A stretch of DNA of 7,963 bases from Fidelibacterota bacterium (GCA_016936335.1 JAFGXZ010000235.1:1-7963), one strand, 5' to 3'; shown: positions 1 through 7,600, counted from the first letter of the stretch. Notes: a model not told the origin generated them from the letters alone. Numbers and translations: made by a program.

Positions 1-585
1 ACGGAAACCCTGAAAATGAATGCCCGGATCATCGCAGCCACCAACCAGGATCTGGCAGCATTAATCAAATCCGGAAAATTCCGAGAAGATCTATATTATC
101 GCCTGAATGTTGTACCGATTACTCTGCCATCGCTCCAAGACCGTAAAGAGGATATTCCTGTGCTTGTGGATCATTTTATTACAAAATATAATGTCGAAAC
201 CGGTCGACAGGTACGGGATGTTTCGCCTGAAGCTCTAAATGCCTTGATAAATTATAATTGGCCTGGCAACATTCGGGAACTGGAAAATGTTATTGAGCGG
301 GCAATTGTAATGAGCACTCAGACTCAGCTTCGACTTGAAGATCTACCAGACAATCTTGTTACAGATGTAATTGACCTGCATGATTCTGTTCCAGAGCCGG
401 TCAATGAACCCGGCAGCCTGGTTGAATTAGTAAATGATTTTGAGCGAAAGCTGATTCAGGAAATTCTGGATAAGAATGAGGGCAATATTGCCAGAGCCGC
501 ACGAAAACTGAAAACTAAACGGACAACCCTCCGGTATAAAATCGAAAAATACCGATTGTTGGGATATAATGACGATAGCAACTAA
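1..585 (+). CDS. sigma-54-dependent transcriptional activator (enhancer-binding protein), 3' part only
   Basis: This is the C-terminal 194 residues of an NtrC-family activator; the frame is open from base 1, so the N-terminus lies outside the window. Visible in order, in window codons: the end of the AAA+ ATPase domain with the sensor-I-type strand RIIAATNQDL (about 9-18), the arginine-finger segment FREDLYYRLNVVPI (about 27-40), PSLQDRKEDIPVL, and the sensor II helix WPGNIRELENVIERA (about 88-102). A linker follows, then a Fis-type helix-turn-helix near the end (GNIARAARKLKTKRTTLRYKI). In this family the ATPase remodels sigma-54 RNA polymerase bound at -24/-12 promoters, and the Fis helix binds upstream enhancers. 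The Walker A, Walker B and GAFTGA motifs and any receiver or sensor domain are upstream and unseen, so a two-component response regulator is likely but unproven. The stop codon overlaps the next gene by 17 nt, indicating co-transcription with two envelope-protein genes. Confidence 0.95.
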   Translation, partial: TETLKMNARIIAATNQDLAALIKSGKFREDLYYRLNVVPITLPSLQDRKEDIPVLVDHFITKYNVETGRQVRDVSPEALNALINYNWPGNIRELENVIERAIVMSTQTQLRLEDLPDNLVTDVIDLHDSVPEPVNEPGSLVELVNDFERKLIQEILDKNEGNIARAARKLKTKRTTLRYKIEKYRLLGYNDDSN

Positions 586-1510
586 TAATCCCAAAATATT
601 CCTTTTTCGTTTTATAGTATTCACTGTTTTACTACTGTGGATATCAAAAGATATAAATGCGCAGGATGTATCAATCTCTGCCCTTCAGCAGATTATCACA
701 ATAATGGAGGATTCCCTTGTCGAATTAAACAATAAAACCAGTTCCTTATCACAATCCCTGAATCAGCTGAATGAGACCATCTTTCAACAGAAACAAAATC
801 TTAAGGGTTCTTCAAATCTTCTAAATAGATATAATCTGAACCGGAATTTGAAAAAAGCCCAACAAATTGCTTCCGAAATGGAAACCATCAATATCCGAAT
901 CCGCACAATCAGGTATCAATTACAGGAAAATTATCATTTTATAATTAACCAATATGAAGCGGCACTGAAGGAAACAATGCAATCCAATGAAATAAATACT
1001 CACAACGGACCAACAACGTCTATACTCAGTTTACTGGATACTCTTGAAAAGAATAAAAGGATATATCAGCAGAAACTCACCGATCAATCATTTCAAAAAT
1101 CAGAGCAGCCATCCCTGGAAATTGAGGATAGTGATAATCTTGAACGATTACAATTAAAGAACACGCTATTGCAGGATCAGGTTACCCGGCTTCATCGGGA
1201 AGAACAGCAATTAATGAACCATCTGGAAAAGCAACAATCCAATCTTTCCGTTTATGAAGATTTGATTATTTTTACAGATAATCTTCAACAAAGCATTGAT
1301 CCGGAACAGGAATATTTCGATCAGGAACGGTCGGACCAGTTAAAAGATGAAGTTTATACTCTCAAAGCCAATATTTCTCACATTCTCGAGCGATTACAAC
1401 AAATTAAAACAAGTATTAAATCTCTTGAAGATCAACAGATCATCTTCCAAAAAACCATTCAAAACAAACTGAAAAATTCCAATTTAGGCAGGTCAACGGG
1501 CTATGAATAA
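569..1510 (+). CDS. secreted coiled-coil protein of unknown function
   Basis: I do not recognise a named family in this 313-residue protein. Residues 1-31 look like a Sec signal peptide: a hydrophobic core IFLFRFIVFTVLLLW, then a cleavage-like site around INA-QD. The rest is almost entirely predicted helix, rich in Gln, Leu, Glu, Asn and Lys with heptad-like hydrophobic spacing, in two long blocks (about 36-140 and 190-300) separated by a polar linker. No cysteine is present. This suggests a periplasmic coiled coil, perhaps a spacer or adaptor. The ATG lies inside the end of the activator gene, with TTGGGA just upstream as a weak ribosome site, so translation is probably coupled. The end overlaps the outer-membrane protein gene by 8 nt. 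Partnership with that barrel is inferred from gene order alone. Confidence 0.8.
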   Translation: MTIATNNPKIFLFRFIVFTVLLLWISKDINAQDVSISALQQIITIMEDSLVELNNKTSSLSQSLNQLNETIFQQKQNLKGSSNLLNRYNLNRNLKKAQQIASEMETINIRIRTIRYQLQENYHFIINQYEAALKETMQSNEINTHNGPTTSILSLLDTLEKNKRIYQQKLTDQSFQKSEQPSLEIEDSDNLERLQLKNTLLQDQVTRLHREEQQLMNHLEKQQSNLSVYEDLIIFTDNLQQSIDPEQEYFDQERSDQLKDEVYTLKANISHILERLQQIKTSIKSLEDQQIIFQKTIQNKLKNSNLGRSTGYE

Positions 1511-2627
1511 ATTTCATTTTAGACAAATCAATTTTGGACTGGCACTGATACTTTATAGTTGCATTCTGTTTGGGCAAAATGAAAAACCCTTTTATGTAAA
1601 TCTGAGCGTTATTCAAGAGTATCGTAGCAATATTTATCGTGTTGAAGATTCTCTTAAAACCGCAGATTCTCGGATTAACACTTACCTCAGGATTGGCTAT
1701 CAAAAATCTGCGTCGGTTTCAAAACAGTATTTGAACATCTATTATGAAAATCAGATGAAGCAGTATTATAGTTATCAAATTTATAGCCGGATGGAACATG
1801 TGTTCTTTGGTAATTATCATATTTCCCCCCGGGAGAACACTCAGATAAATATTACAGATCGGTTTCAATTCAGGAATTATTCAAATAGTGAATCACTCAA
1901 TTATTATCGAAATATTCTCACCTTTTATATTCGCCATACATTGTTAAATGACTGGCAGATCAACACCGGTTATCGCCATTGGTTAAAACAGTATCCTGCC
2001 AATCCAATTATCCGAGATTACTCTAGCAACCGTGTGTTCCTGACAAATACTTACGATCTTGATACAAAAACCCGAATCGGCCTGAAGAATGAATTCAGTT
2101 GGCATAGTGGTAACCTATATCCTTTCGATGTTTCTGTTAATGATACTTTGAATCCGATTGGAACGCGCTATTCTGTTGAGTTGTTTGGTAGAACGATTTT
2201 CCAGAAGAGATACTTTATTGATTTTCGCTATACTTTTGAGACCGACCGCCCCGAAGATTTCCAGAATAATGAGGAAGGCGAGCACTCCGGTGATGAAGAA
2301 ACCGAAGATATACTGGCCGAAGATTCGGATTTTGATTATACCAAGCACAAGGTCTCAAGCTCAATACTATTTAAAGTAAGTGACCGGCTTTCCTTGTTTG
2401 GATTCGGTGTTATCCAATCCAAGCATTTTCGACACTGGTTGCTGATGGAAGATGACAATGAACATCGCCGCGACCTGTTGTTTTATTTGTCTGTGAACGC
2501 AAAAGTAGATCTTCTTAAAAACCTATCAATGGACATTAATTATAATCTGGAAAATAATCAATCCAACCTGTCTTCTTTTCAATATTCGACATCTGTTATC
2601 GGTGTTGGATTGCGGTACAGATTTTAA
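1503..2627 (+). CDS. probable outer-membrane beta-barrel protein with an acidic loop
   Basis: The product has 374 residues. Residues 1-24 form a signal peptide ending ILFG before QNEK. The mature part is a run of alternating, aromatic-rich strands such as KQYLNIYYENQMKQYYSY, LTFYIRHTLLNDWQINTGYR, RYFIDFRYTFE and LSMDINYNL. It ends GVGLRYRF, with the C-terminal Phe and alternating aromatics typical of barrels folded by the BAM machinery. Residues about 250-280 break the pattern with a strongly acidic insert (for example EEGEHSGDEETEDILAEDSD), most simply an exposed loop. I cannot assign a substrate or named family. The start codon lies within the end of the coiled-coil gene (8 nt overlap), with only weak AGG/GGG ribosome sites, again pointing to translational coupling. 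It is the last gene of the activator operon; no clear terminator follows. Confidence 0.8.
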   Translation: MNKFHFRQINFGLALILYSCILFGQNEKPFYVNLSVIQEYRSNIYRVEDSLKTADSRINTYLRIGYQKSASVSKQYLNIYYENQMKQYYSYQIYSRMEHVFFGNYHISPRENTQINITDRFQFRNYSNSESLNYYRNILTFYIRHTLLNDWQINTGYRHWLKQYPANPIIRDYSSNRVFLTNTYDLDTKTRIGLKNEFSWHSGNLYPFDVSVNDTLNPIGTRYSVELFGRTIFQKRYFIDFRYTFETDRPEDFQNNEEGEHSGDEETEDILAEDSDFDYTKHKVSSSILFKVSDRLSLFGFGVIQSKHFRHWLLMEDDNEHRRDLLFYLSVNAKVDLLKNLSMDINYNLENNQSNLSSFQYSTSVIGVGLRYRF

Positions 2628-2781
2628 TTACAGTAAGCGCCAGTTATTTGACATACGCCGTTAAAATATTGACACTTTTGCGATTCTGCGTGAAGAATTT
2701 GACACTTTGAAATTAAATTAACTTATGCAAGTAATTCTTTCCCGACGAAAAAGGACGAATGAATACAATTATTTTCCCAAT

Positions 2782-2812
2782 TTGACATTGGCACAATAAT
2801 TGACCATATAAT
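2782..2812 (+). promoter_or_regulatory. alternative sigma-70-like promoter
   Basis: A perfect TTGACA (2782-2787) and a perfect TATAAT (2807-2812) are separated by 19 bp, two more than the optimum of 17. It overlaps the sigma-54-like element, so both may be used or only one may be real. The start would be near 2819, upstream of the acidic lipoprotein gene. Confidence 0.35.
2789..2803 (+). promoter_or_regulatory. candidate sigma-54 promoter (-24/-12)
   Basis: TGGCAC, five bases (AATAA), then TTGA. The GG-to-G distance of 12 bp matches the sigma-54 consensus TGGCAC-N5-TTGC exactly; only the final C is replaced by A. Predicted transcription start is near 2815, about 42 nt before the ATG at 2857. 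A sigma-54 activator is encoded just upstream, and three TTGACA copies sit about 111-167 bp before the predicted start, a usual enhancer distance. The -12 mismatch and the overlapping sigma-70-like element lower confidence. Confidence 0.45.
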
Positions 2813-2846
2813 TCCTGGATTTGACATTTTAATAAATACAAAGCAC

Positions 2847-2851
2847 AGGAG
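2847..2851 (+). promoter_or_regulatory. ribosome binding site of the acidic lipoprotein gene
   Basis: AGGAG lies five bases before the ATG at 2857 and supports that start codon. It is stronger than the sites inside the preceding operon, as expected for a gene translated independently. Confidence 0.7.
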
Positions 2852-2856
2852 TCATC

Positions 2857-3744
2857 ATGACACGTTCAAAATCAATTTTCATAATTTTCGGATTAGTTAT
2901 CGTGCTGATCTGGAGTTTTAGCTGTAATAACGGTTCCCCGACAAATTCCCAGAAGTCTCCTTTAAAATATACCAGTAAGGCATTGATGAAAGCCGCAACA
3001 TCAACCTCGACTTCTTCCGGTTTAAGTGATATTCCGGTTATAGGCGGAACTGTAAACATTCAGACTGCCCTGATTAACATCGCCGATCTGGTCATAGAAG
3101 AAAATTCCGGTGAGAACGACGAACAGATTGACGAGGAAGATGATCAGGATGATAATGATCAAGAAGGCGATTTTCAGGATGGTGATCAGGACGAAGATCA
3201 GGATGATGGTGATAATGAAGACATAGATAATGAAGATGATCAGGATGGCGATTTTGAATATGGTGAGCAGGACAGCACCGATGATGAAGATGAGTCGGAT
3301 ATCGACGATATCATTGCAGCTGGTCCCTTCGCTTTGGATATCAGCAGTGGTCAGGCGCTAATTGGTACGTTCGATGTTTACGCCGGCACATTTAAGCAGA
3401 TTAATTTTGCATATAAACCTATTGATGGTAAAAGTGTTGTCATCAGTGGTGAATTTACAGCCGATGCAGGCTTACCGGTGGCATTCAGCCTGGAATCTGC
3501 GTTTGCCGAAGAGGTCCAGATGCTGCTCAGTAATGGCGGAATCATCGTTGCCAGCGACACAACGGTGGAACTAACAGTTGTTTTTGACCTGGCTACCTGG
3601 TTAGCAGATGTGGATTTTAACGGTGCCCAAATAACTGATGGTCAGATTCTGATCAACGGTAGCAGTAATCCGGAGTTGTTGTCAGCATTCGAAGCCAAAC
3701 TGGCTCAGTACGTAGAAGTTGAAGACGGAGAAGAAGACGATTAA
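2857..3744 (+). CDS. acidic Asp/Glu-rich secreted protein, probable lipoprotein
   Basis: The product has 295 residues. Residues 7-19 are a hydrophobic signal segment followed by SFSC-NN, with Cys23 as the likely lipidated residue; Ser at -3 makes the lipobox loose, so simple secretion is possible. Residues about 30-80 are Ser/Thr-rich and then more ordered. Residues about 84-152 are a low-complexity acidic run of Asp, Glu, Gln, Gly and Asn with internal repeats, including GDFQDGDQD and GDFEYGEQD. A globular, beta-rich part follows (about 155-285) with GQALIGTFDVYAGTFKQINF, SVVISGEF, TVVFDLATWLADVDFNGA and DGQILINGSSN. This loosely recalls DUF4382-type surface lipoprotein domains, a resemblance from memory only. 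The protein ends with another acidic tail, EVEDGEEDD. The acidic run could bind calcium or other cations; function is unknown. The gene has its own ribosome site and a terminator, so it is probably monocistronic. Confidence 0.85.
   Translation: MTRSKSIFIIFGLVIVLIWSFSCNNGSPTNSQKSPLKYTSKALMKAATSTSTSSGLSDIPVIGGTVNIQTALINIADLVIEENSGENDEQIDEEDDQDDNDQEGDFQDGDQDEDQDDGDNEDIDNEDDQDGDFEYGEQDSTDDEDESDIDDIIAAGPFALDISSGQALIGTFDVYAGTFKQINFAYKPIDGKSVVISGEFTADAGLPVAFSLESAFAEEVQMLLSNGGIIVASDTTVELTVVFDLATWLADVDFNGAQITDGQILINGSSNPELLSAFEAKLAQYVEVEDGEEDD
3136..3273 (+). repeat. in-frame degenerate repeats encoding the acidic tract
   Basis: A perfect 16-nt copy GAAGATGATCAGGATG occurs at 3136-3151 and again at 3232-3247. 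A 30-nt imperfect pair lies at 3163-3192 and 3244-3273, built around GGCGATTTT and GGTGA-CAGGAC. All copies keep the reading frame, and shorter GATCAGGA units fill the space between. The pattern suggests growth of the acidic tract by slippage or unequal recombination. Confidence 0.7.
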
Positions 3745-3768
3745 CAAATCCAATCAATTATTAGATTT

Positions 3769-3798
3769 AAAAAAGCGGTCTTTCGAGTCCGCTTTTTT
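3769..3798 (+). terminator. intrinsic terminator after the acidic lipoprotein gene
   Basis: A 10-bp stem pairs AAAAAAGCGG (3769-3778) with CCGCTTTTTT (3789-3798). The loop can add C-T/A-G pairs closing a UUCG tetraloop (3782-3785), across a single T-T mismatch. The T run follows the GC part directly. Because the A and T tracts are symmetrical, it could also terminate transcription arriving from the right. It lies 24 nt after the stop codon and separates this gene from menG. Confidence 0.88.
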
Positions 3799-3854
3799 AT
3801 TAGCCGAAAATAATTACTGGTCATCAGGATTAATAACCGATAAATTACCCGCTC

Positions 3855-3860
3855 GAAAGG
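3855..3860 (+). promoter_or_regulatory. ribosome binding site deciding the menG start
   Basis: GAAAGG, six bases before the GTG at 3867. It is directly adjacent to the upstream in-frame TTG at 3861, which makes that codon an unlikely start. I see no convincing promoter between the terminator and this site. Confidence 0.55.
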
Positions 3861-3866
3861 TTGATC

Positions 3867-4559
3867 GTGAATAAAGGTATTCAAAAAATATTTTCCGAAG
3901 TTCCCAAAACCTATGAACTGGTTAATCATATTCTCACCTTTGGATTGGATATACTCTGGCGAAAAAAGGCTGTTAAGATTGCTGTTTCTCAAGGCGGTAC
4001 TCACTGGCTGGATGTCTGTACCGGCACCGGCGAAACCGCCAATTACCTGGTCAAAAAAGCAGAACGGGGCACAACTGTTTACGCGGCGGATTTTTCACTG
4101 CCCATGCTGTCGGAAGCCCGAAAAAAGCCCAACGGCAATGCTATTCAGTTTACATTATCCGATATCAAATACCTGCCCTTCCCTGACAATACTTTTGATC
4201 TGATAACCATTTCCTTTGCCACCCGCAATATCAACACCAGCCGTGACGCGCTGGAAACCAGCTTCAAGGAATTTTACCGGGTACTCAAACCGGGCGGCAG
4301 ATTTATCAACCTTGAAACCAGCCAACCCGAATCCCCGTTAATCCGAAAAATCGTTCATCTTTTCATTAAGATTTTCGTCAAACCCATTGGCAGTCTTATC
4401 TCCGGTTCAAAGGCGGGATATGCCTATCTCTCTCAAACCATTCCGCGTTTCTACCCGGCTGACGAATTAACATCAATCTTGCGTAAGTCAGGTTTTAGGA
4501 CCGTTCATTACATATCGTTATTGTTTGGCGTAGCGGCAATTCATGAATCGTTGAAATAA
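3867..4559 (+). CDS. menG: demethylmenaquinone/ubiquinone C-methyltransferase (MenG/UbiE family)
   Basis: This is an SAM-dependent class I methyltransferase that adds the final ring methyl in menaquinone (or ubiquinone) synthesis, acting in the cytosol or at the inner membrane. The 230 residues are about the usual family length. Seen in order: the N-terminal YELVNHILTFGLDILWRKK; SAM motif I, LDVCTGTGE; the acidic motif VYAADFSLPML; LPFPDNTFDLITISFATRNI; RVLKPGGRFINLE; and the C-terminal family signature GYAYLSQTIPRFYPADEL with a GVAAIHES ending. I chose GTG at 3867 because GAAAGG (3855-3860) lies six bases before it; the in-frame TTG at 3861 would touch that site. No other quinone genes are in the window. 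It stands alone between a terminator and a new promoter. Menaquinone is the more likely substrate for this kind of organism, but that is inference. Confidence 0.93.
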   Translation: MNKGIQKIFSEVPKTYELVNHILTFGLDILWRKKAVKIAVSQGGTHWLDVCTGTGETANYLVKKAERGTTVYAADFSLPMLSEARKKPNGNAIQFTLSDIKYLPFPDNTFDLITISFATRNINTSRDALETSFKEFYRVLKPGGRFINLETSQPESPLIRKIVHLFIKIFVKPIGSLISGSKAGYAYLSQTIPRFYPADELTSILRKSGFRTVHYISLLFGVAAIHESLK

Positions 4560-4598
4560 ATCCAGCTTGTTACATATCACAGGTTTTACGAAATCCAT

Positions 4599-4627
4599 TT
4601 TACATCGCTGTGTGAATTCTGTATATT
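4599..4627 (+). promoter_or_regulatory. sigma-70-type promoter of the large secreted protein gene
   Basis: TTTACA (4599-4604) and TATATT (4622-4627) are separated by exactly 17 bp, one mismatch each from the consensus hexamers. Transcription would start near 4634, giving a leader of about 30 nt. It lies in the 104-bp gap after menG, which holds no obvious terminator, so some read-through from menG is possible. Confidence 0.6.
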
Positions 4628-4654
4628 AATGCAAATACGAATAAAATCAGACCC

Positions 4655-4661
4655 GGAGGAG
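4655..4661 (+). promoter_or_regulatory. strong ribosome binding site of the large secreted protein gene
   Basis: GGAGGAG, with its GGAGG core four bases before the ATG at 4664. It fixes this start, which is immediately followed by a signal peptide. Confidence 0.8.
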
Positions 4662-4663
4662 CA

Positions 4664-7600
4664 ATGAGTTTTAGAAAACAATATTTTACCATCCTTTTTT
4701 CCATGCTTCTGTTATCCACTCTGCTTTCTGCAGCAAACTGGACTCATACTACCGTCGGTATGGCATCCTCTTCAACCCGACCGGTGATCTGCAGTGACCC
4801 TCTGGGTAACCTGCATGTGGCCTGGTCAAGCGGCGATTATGTGGGCGTTTTTATTCAATATGCCACAAATCAATCTGGTTCATGGAGTATTCAGCAACAG
4901 GTTGCCGGCAGTTCAGGAAATCAAGCCTACAGTCCTTCCATCACCGCTGATAATGAGGGCAACGCGTATATCGTGTTCCGTTATTATGGCTATAATTATG
5001 AACCTCGTTATGTCACAAACCGGGAAATCACTAACATTTATTGGAGTCTGAACCGATCATGGAATGGCGGTCATTATCATGAAGCATCCATTGAAGTTGA
5101 CAGCGATTACCAAACACATGTATTCGCGCAGGAAGATACATACGGAAGCAATGTTTATTACCAACAGCTCGATGTAAACAATATAGTAATTCCCAATATT
5201 ACTCAGTTTTTCAGCTCGGCAATAGATAACAATGATACTCTTCATTTTGTAGGCTATAACGGTGATGGAATATTTTACTGCTATCGAGACGGTACTACCT
5301 GGAGCAATCCGGATACAATTGACCAGATTGAAGCCAGTGCTTATCAACCGACGATTGCTTGTGATTCAGACAATGTACTTCATGTTGCGTTTGCCAGCAG
5401 CAACGGAATATATTATCTGAACAATTCCGGCGGTGATTGGAGCGTCCCGGAGCTGGCCACTGATGGCAGTAATTTCCCGGATATCATCGTCGATGAAAAT
5501 GGCAAGGCTCATATCGTCTTCTCAATTGATGGTGCCCTTTTCTATATCAACAATATTAACGGAACTTGGAGTTCTGCAGAGTTGGTTGCAAACACCAATA
5601 GCGATGGTCTTGCCCATGTGGAAAGTAAAATTGCCCTCGATTCGAAAAGCAATACAGTCAACATTGTTTATATTGACAGTGACGGTTCCACCGTCAAAGT
5701 GGCGCAAACCGGCGATTTTAATCTTCGCAGCACTAAAAGTACTGATATTACTTCGACTCTGGTTTCACTGGCAGCGGAGCCACCAGCAATTGACACCGTC
5801 AGCACAAGCACCACCGGTTCCATGGAAATGCTGCAATTCTCAATCAATGATAACGGTGGTGACGGTTTTTCCACAAAAATGAAAGAACTCATTGTTCAGC
5901 GCGGACCGGGGATGTCGGTGGACATCTGTTTTAACGATGTATTCTCAAAAGTTACTATAACCGGAACTGACGGCACCAATCTTGATGGTTCAATTTATGC
6001 CTCCAGAATCATATTCGGATCACTGGACGAAACCTGGAAAGAGATACCGGAAAATACCTCGTACGCATACACCATCAGCGCCACCTATAAAGAACCATTG
6101 CAGAATGTAGACGGCAAATCGGTTCAGATGAAAATAAACGCTCTTTATGACATTATCGCGGATAAAAGTGGTTCCTGTTTTGCCTATAATTCGGAAAGCG
6201 TTCTATCAGATACAATTCTGTTTCAGGTTGTGCCTGATCGCTATGAATTTGTCAATCTCGGTGACGACTTTTTCGGAAAAAACTTAGTTGAAGGCTGGTG
6301 GATGCAGTTAAAAATCGTCGATGCCGCCGGGATCGTAGCCGCCTCGGTGAATGGCATTGACGTTACTTTATCCGCCGTCCGGCTGGATGGTATAACACCT
6401 ACAACGGCGGCATTACAATCCACCGACGCACTGACAAAAACCTTCACCAACGGCATTGCTCAGTTTACCAACATTACCTATCCGGACAGCGGCCAATTCC
6501 GAATCCTGGCCACTTGTGATGTTTTGACTGCGGCATCGGATACAATCACGATTTTACCCCACCACAAAACCCTGCTGATTGCCCAGCCCGATGAAAATAT
6601 TGCCGATGTATTGGATCGATTGAACATTGAATACGACTTCTATAAAGCGAGTAATTACGCTTTCCCGAGCCAGACAAATCTTTTGAGTTATCAAACGATA
6701 ATTCTGGATGCCCCCTATTCAGTTGCCTCCTATTTTGATTCCACCTCAATCAAGATATTCCTGCAAAGCGGTACAGCTGAAAATCCGAAAGCCATTCTGG
6801 CGGCTGGTGATAATGGACTGGGATATTATTCCGATACGGATTTCGCCGATACTTATTTTGGCGGCAGAATTCAAAACTGGTATCCGAATAATGTCAGCAC
6901 GATCCTCGGTGTAAATAATGACCCCATATCCGATGGTCTTACGCTAAATGTATTTGCAAGTTATCCAAATACCATCACACCAAATAACAAGCTTGGCACT
7001 GATCCGGTATTTCTGACATTACCACAAACCGAGTATATTATGGGCACAAAAGTTGAAACCGAACAATATCGCACGGTACTCCTGTCATTAAACTTCAGTG
7101 CAATCAGCAGTAATACGCAGAAAGACACCCTGGTCAACAGAATAATTCAATGGTTCCAATCATCGACAATCCCTCAGACCTACGGCCCGGAATTGACTGA
7201 TCTGCCGGATATTGAAATGACCGAAGATACTCCCCATAAAATGGCACTCAGCGAATGGTATCCCTATGTTGAGGATCTCGACACACCGGATAAAAGTCTC
7301 AGCTGGGATCTGAGCGACGGGCTTTATTGCGATGCATCGATTGAAAATGATACCCTGATGATTCTGCCGAATGAAAATTTCTACGGCAAAGATACACTGA
7401 GCATGATTGTCACCGATGGACAGCTGGCCGATACGGGAAGTGTTATCATTAAAATTGCCCCAGTGAATGATCCGCCGAACGAATTTTCATTATTAACCCC
7501 TGAAGATGGATATTGGACAAATTATGATCAGGACTCAAGTGAATTATTTTTTTCGTGGACTCACGCCAAAGATATAGACGAAGACTCTATTAATTATAAA

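Larger units (their letters stand above)
2628..2856 (+). promoter_or_regulatory. intergenic regulatory region with six TTGAC(A/C) direct repeats
   Basis: This 229-bp AT-rich gap shows no coding frame. It carries TTGACA at 2648, 2669, 2699, 2782 and 2821, and TTGACC at 2800, all on the + strand. Most copies extend to T/A-TTGACA-C/T-TT. They fall in two groups of three, spaced 21 and 30 bp, then a gap of 83 bp, then 18 and 21 bp. No inverted TGTCAA partners were seen. The region probably contains the promoter and operator of the acidic lipoprotein gene. Repeat function is unknown: activator sites, stacked -35 elements or a remnant of a transposon end are all possible. Confidence 0.55.

Noticed and set aside
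427..624. Minus-strand 65-codon open frame over the end of the activator and start of the coiled-coil gene
   Set aside because: It is antisense to two well-supported coding regions and has no ribosome site or recognisable protein features.
1547..1575. Another TGGCAC...TTGC sigma-54-like match inside the barrel gene
   Set aside because: The two halves are separated by far more than five bases, and the site lies within coding sequence just after the start of the gene.
2115..2379. Short frames on both strands (2115-2348 minus, 2158-2379 plus) inside the barrel gene
   Set aside because: Both are shadows of a barrel reading frame that has a signal peptide and a C-terminal Phe signature.
2640..2830. 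CRISPR array or complete insertion sequence
   Set aside because: The repeats are only 6-11 bp with irregular spacing, no transposase is present, and no inverted partner copies were seen.
3861..3866. TTG at 3861 as the menG start
   Set aside because: The GAAAGG ribosome site would abut the codon with no spacing; GTG at 3867 has six bases of spacing and gives a normal family N-terminus.
3741..4004. Minus-strand 87-codon frame covering the terminator and the start of menG
   Set aside because: It runs through the terminator hairpin and opposite a clear MenG/UbiE N-terminus.
4794..6914. Several short frames on both strands (4794-5051, 5433-5882, 6708-6914 plus; 5057-5347, 5522-5707, 5668-5892, 6241-6456, 6546-6749 minus)
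   Set aside because: A single uninterrupted 1100-codon frame with coherent domains spans the whole region; these are shadows.
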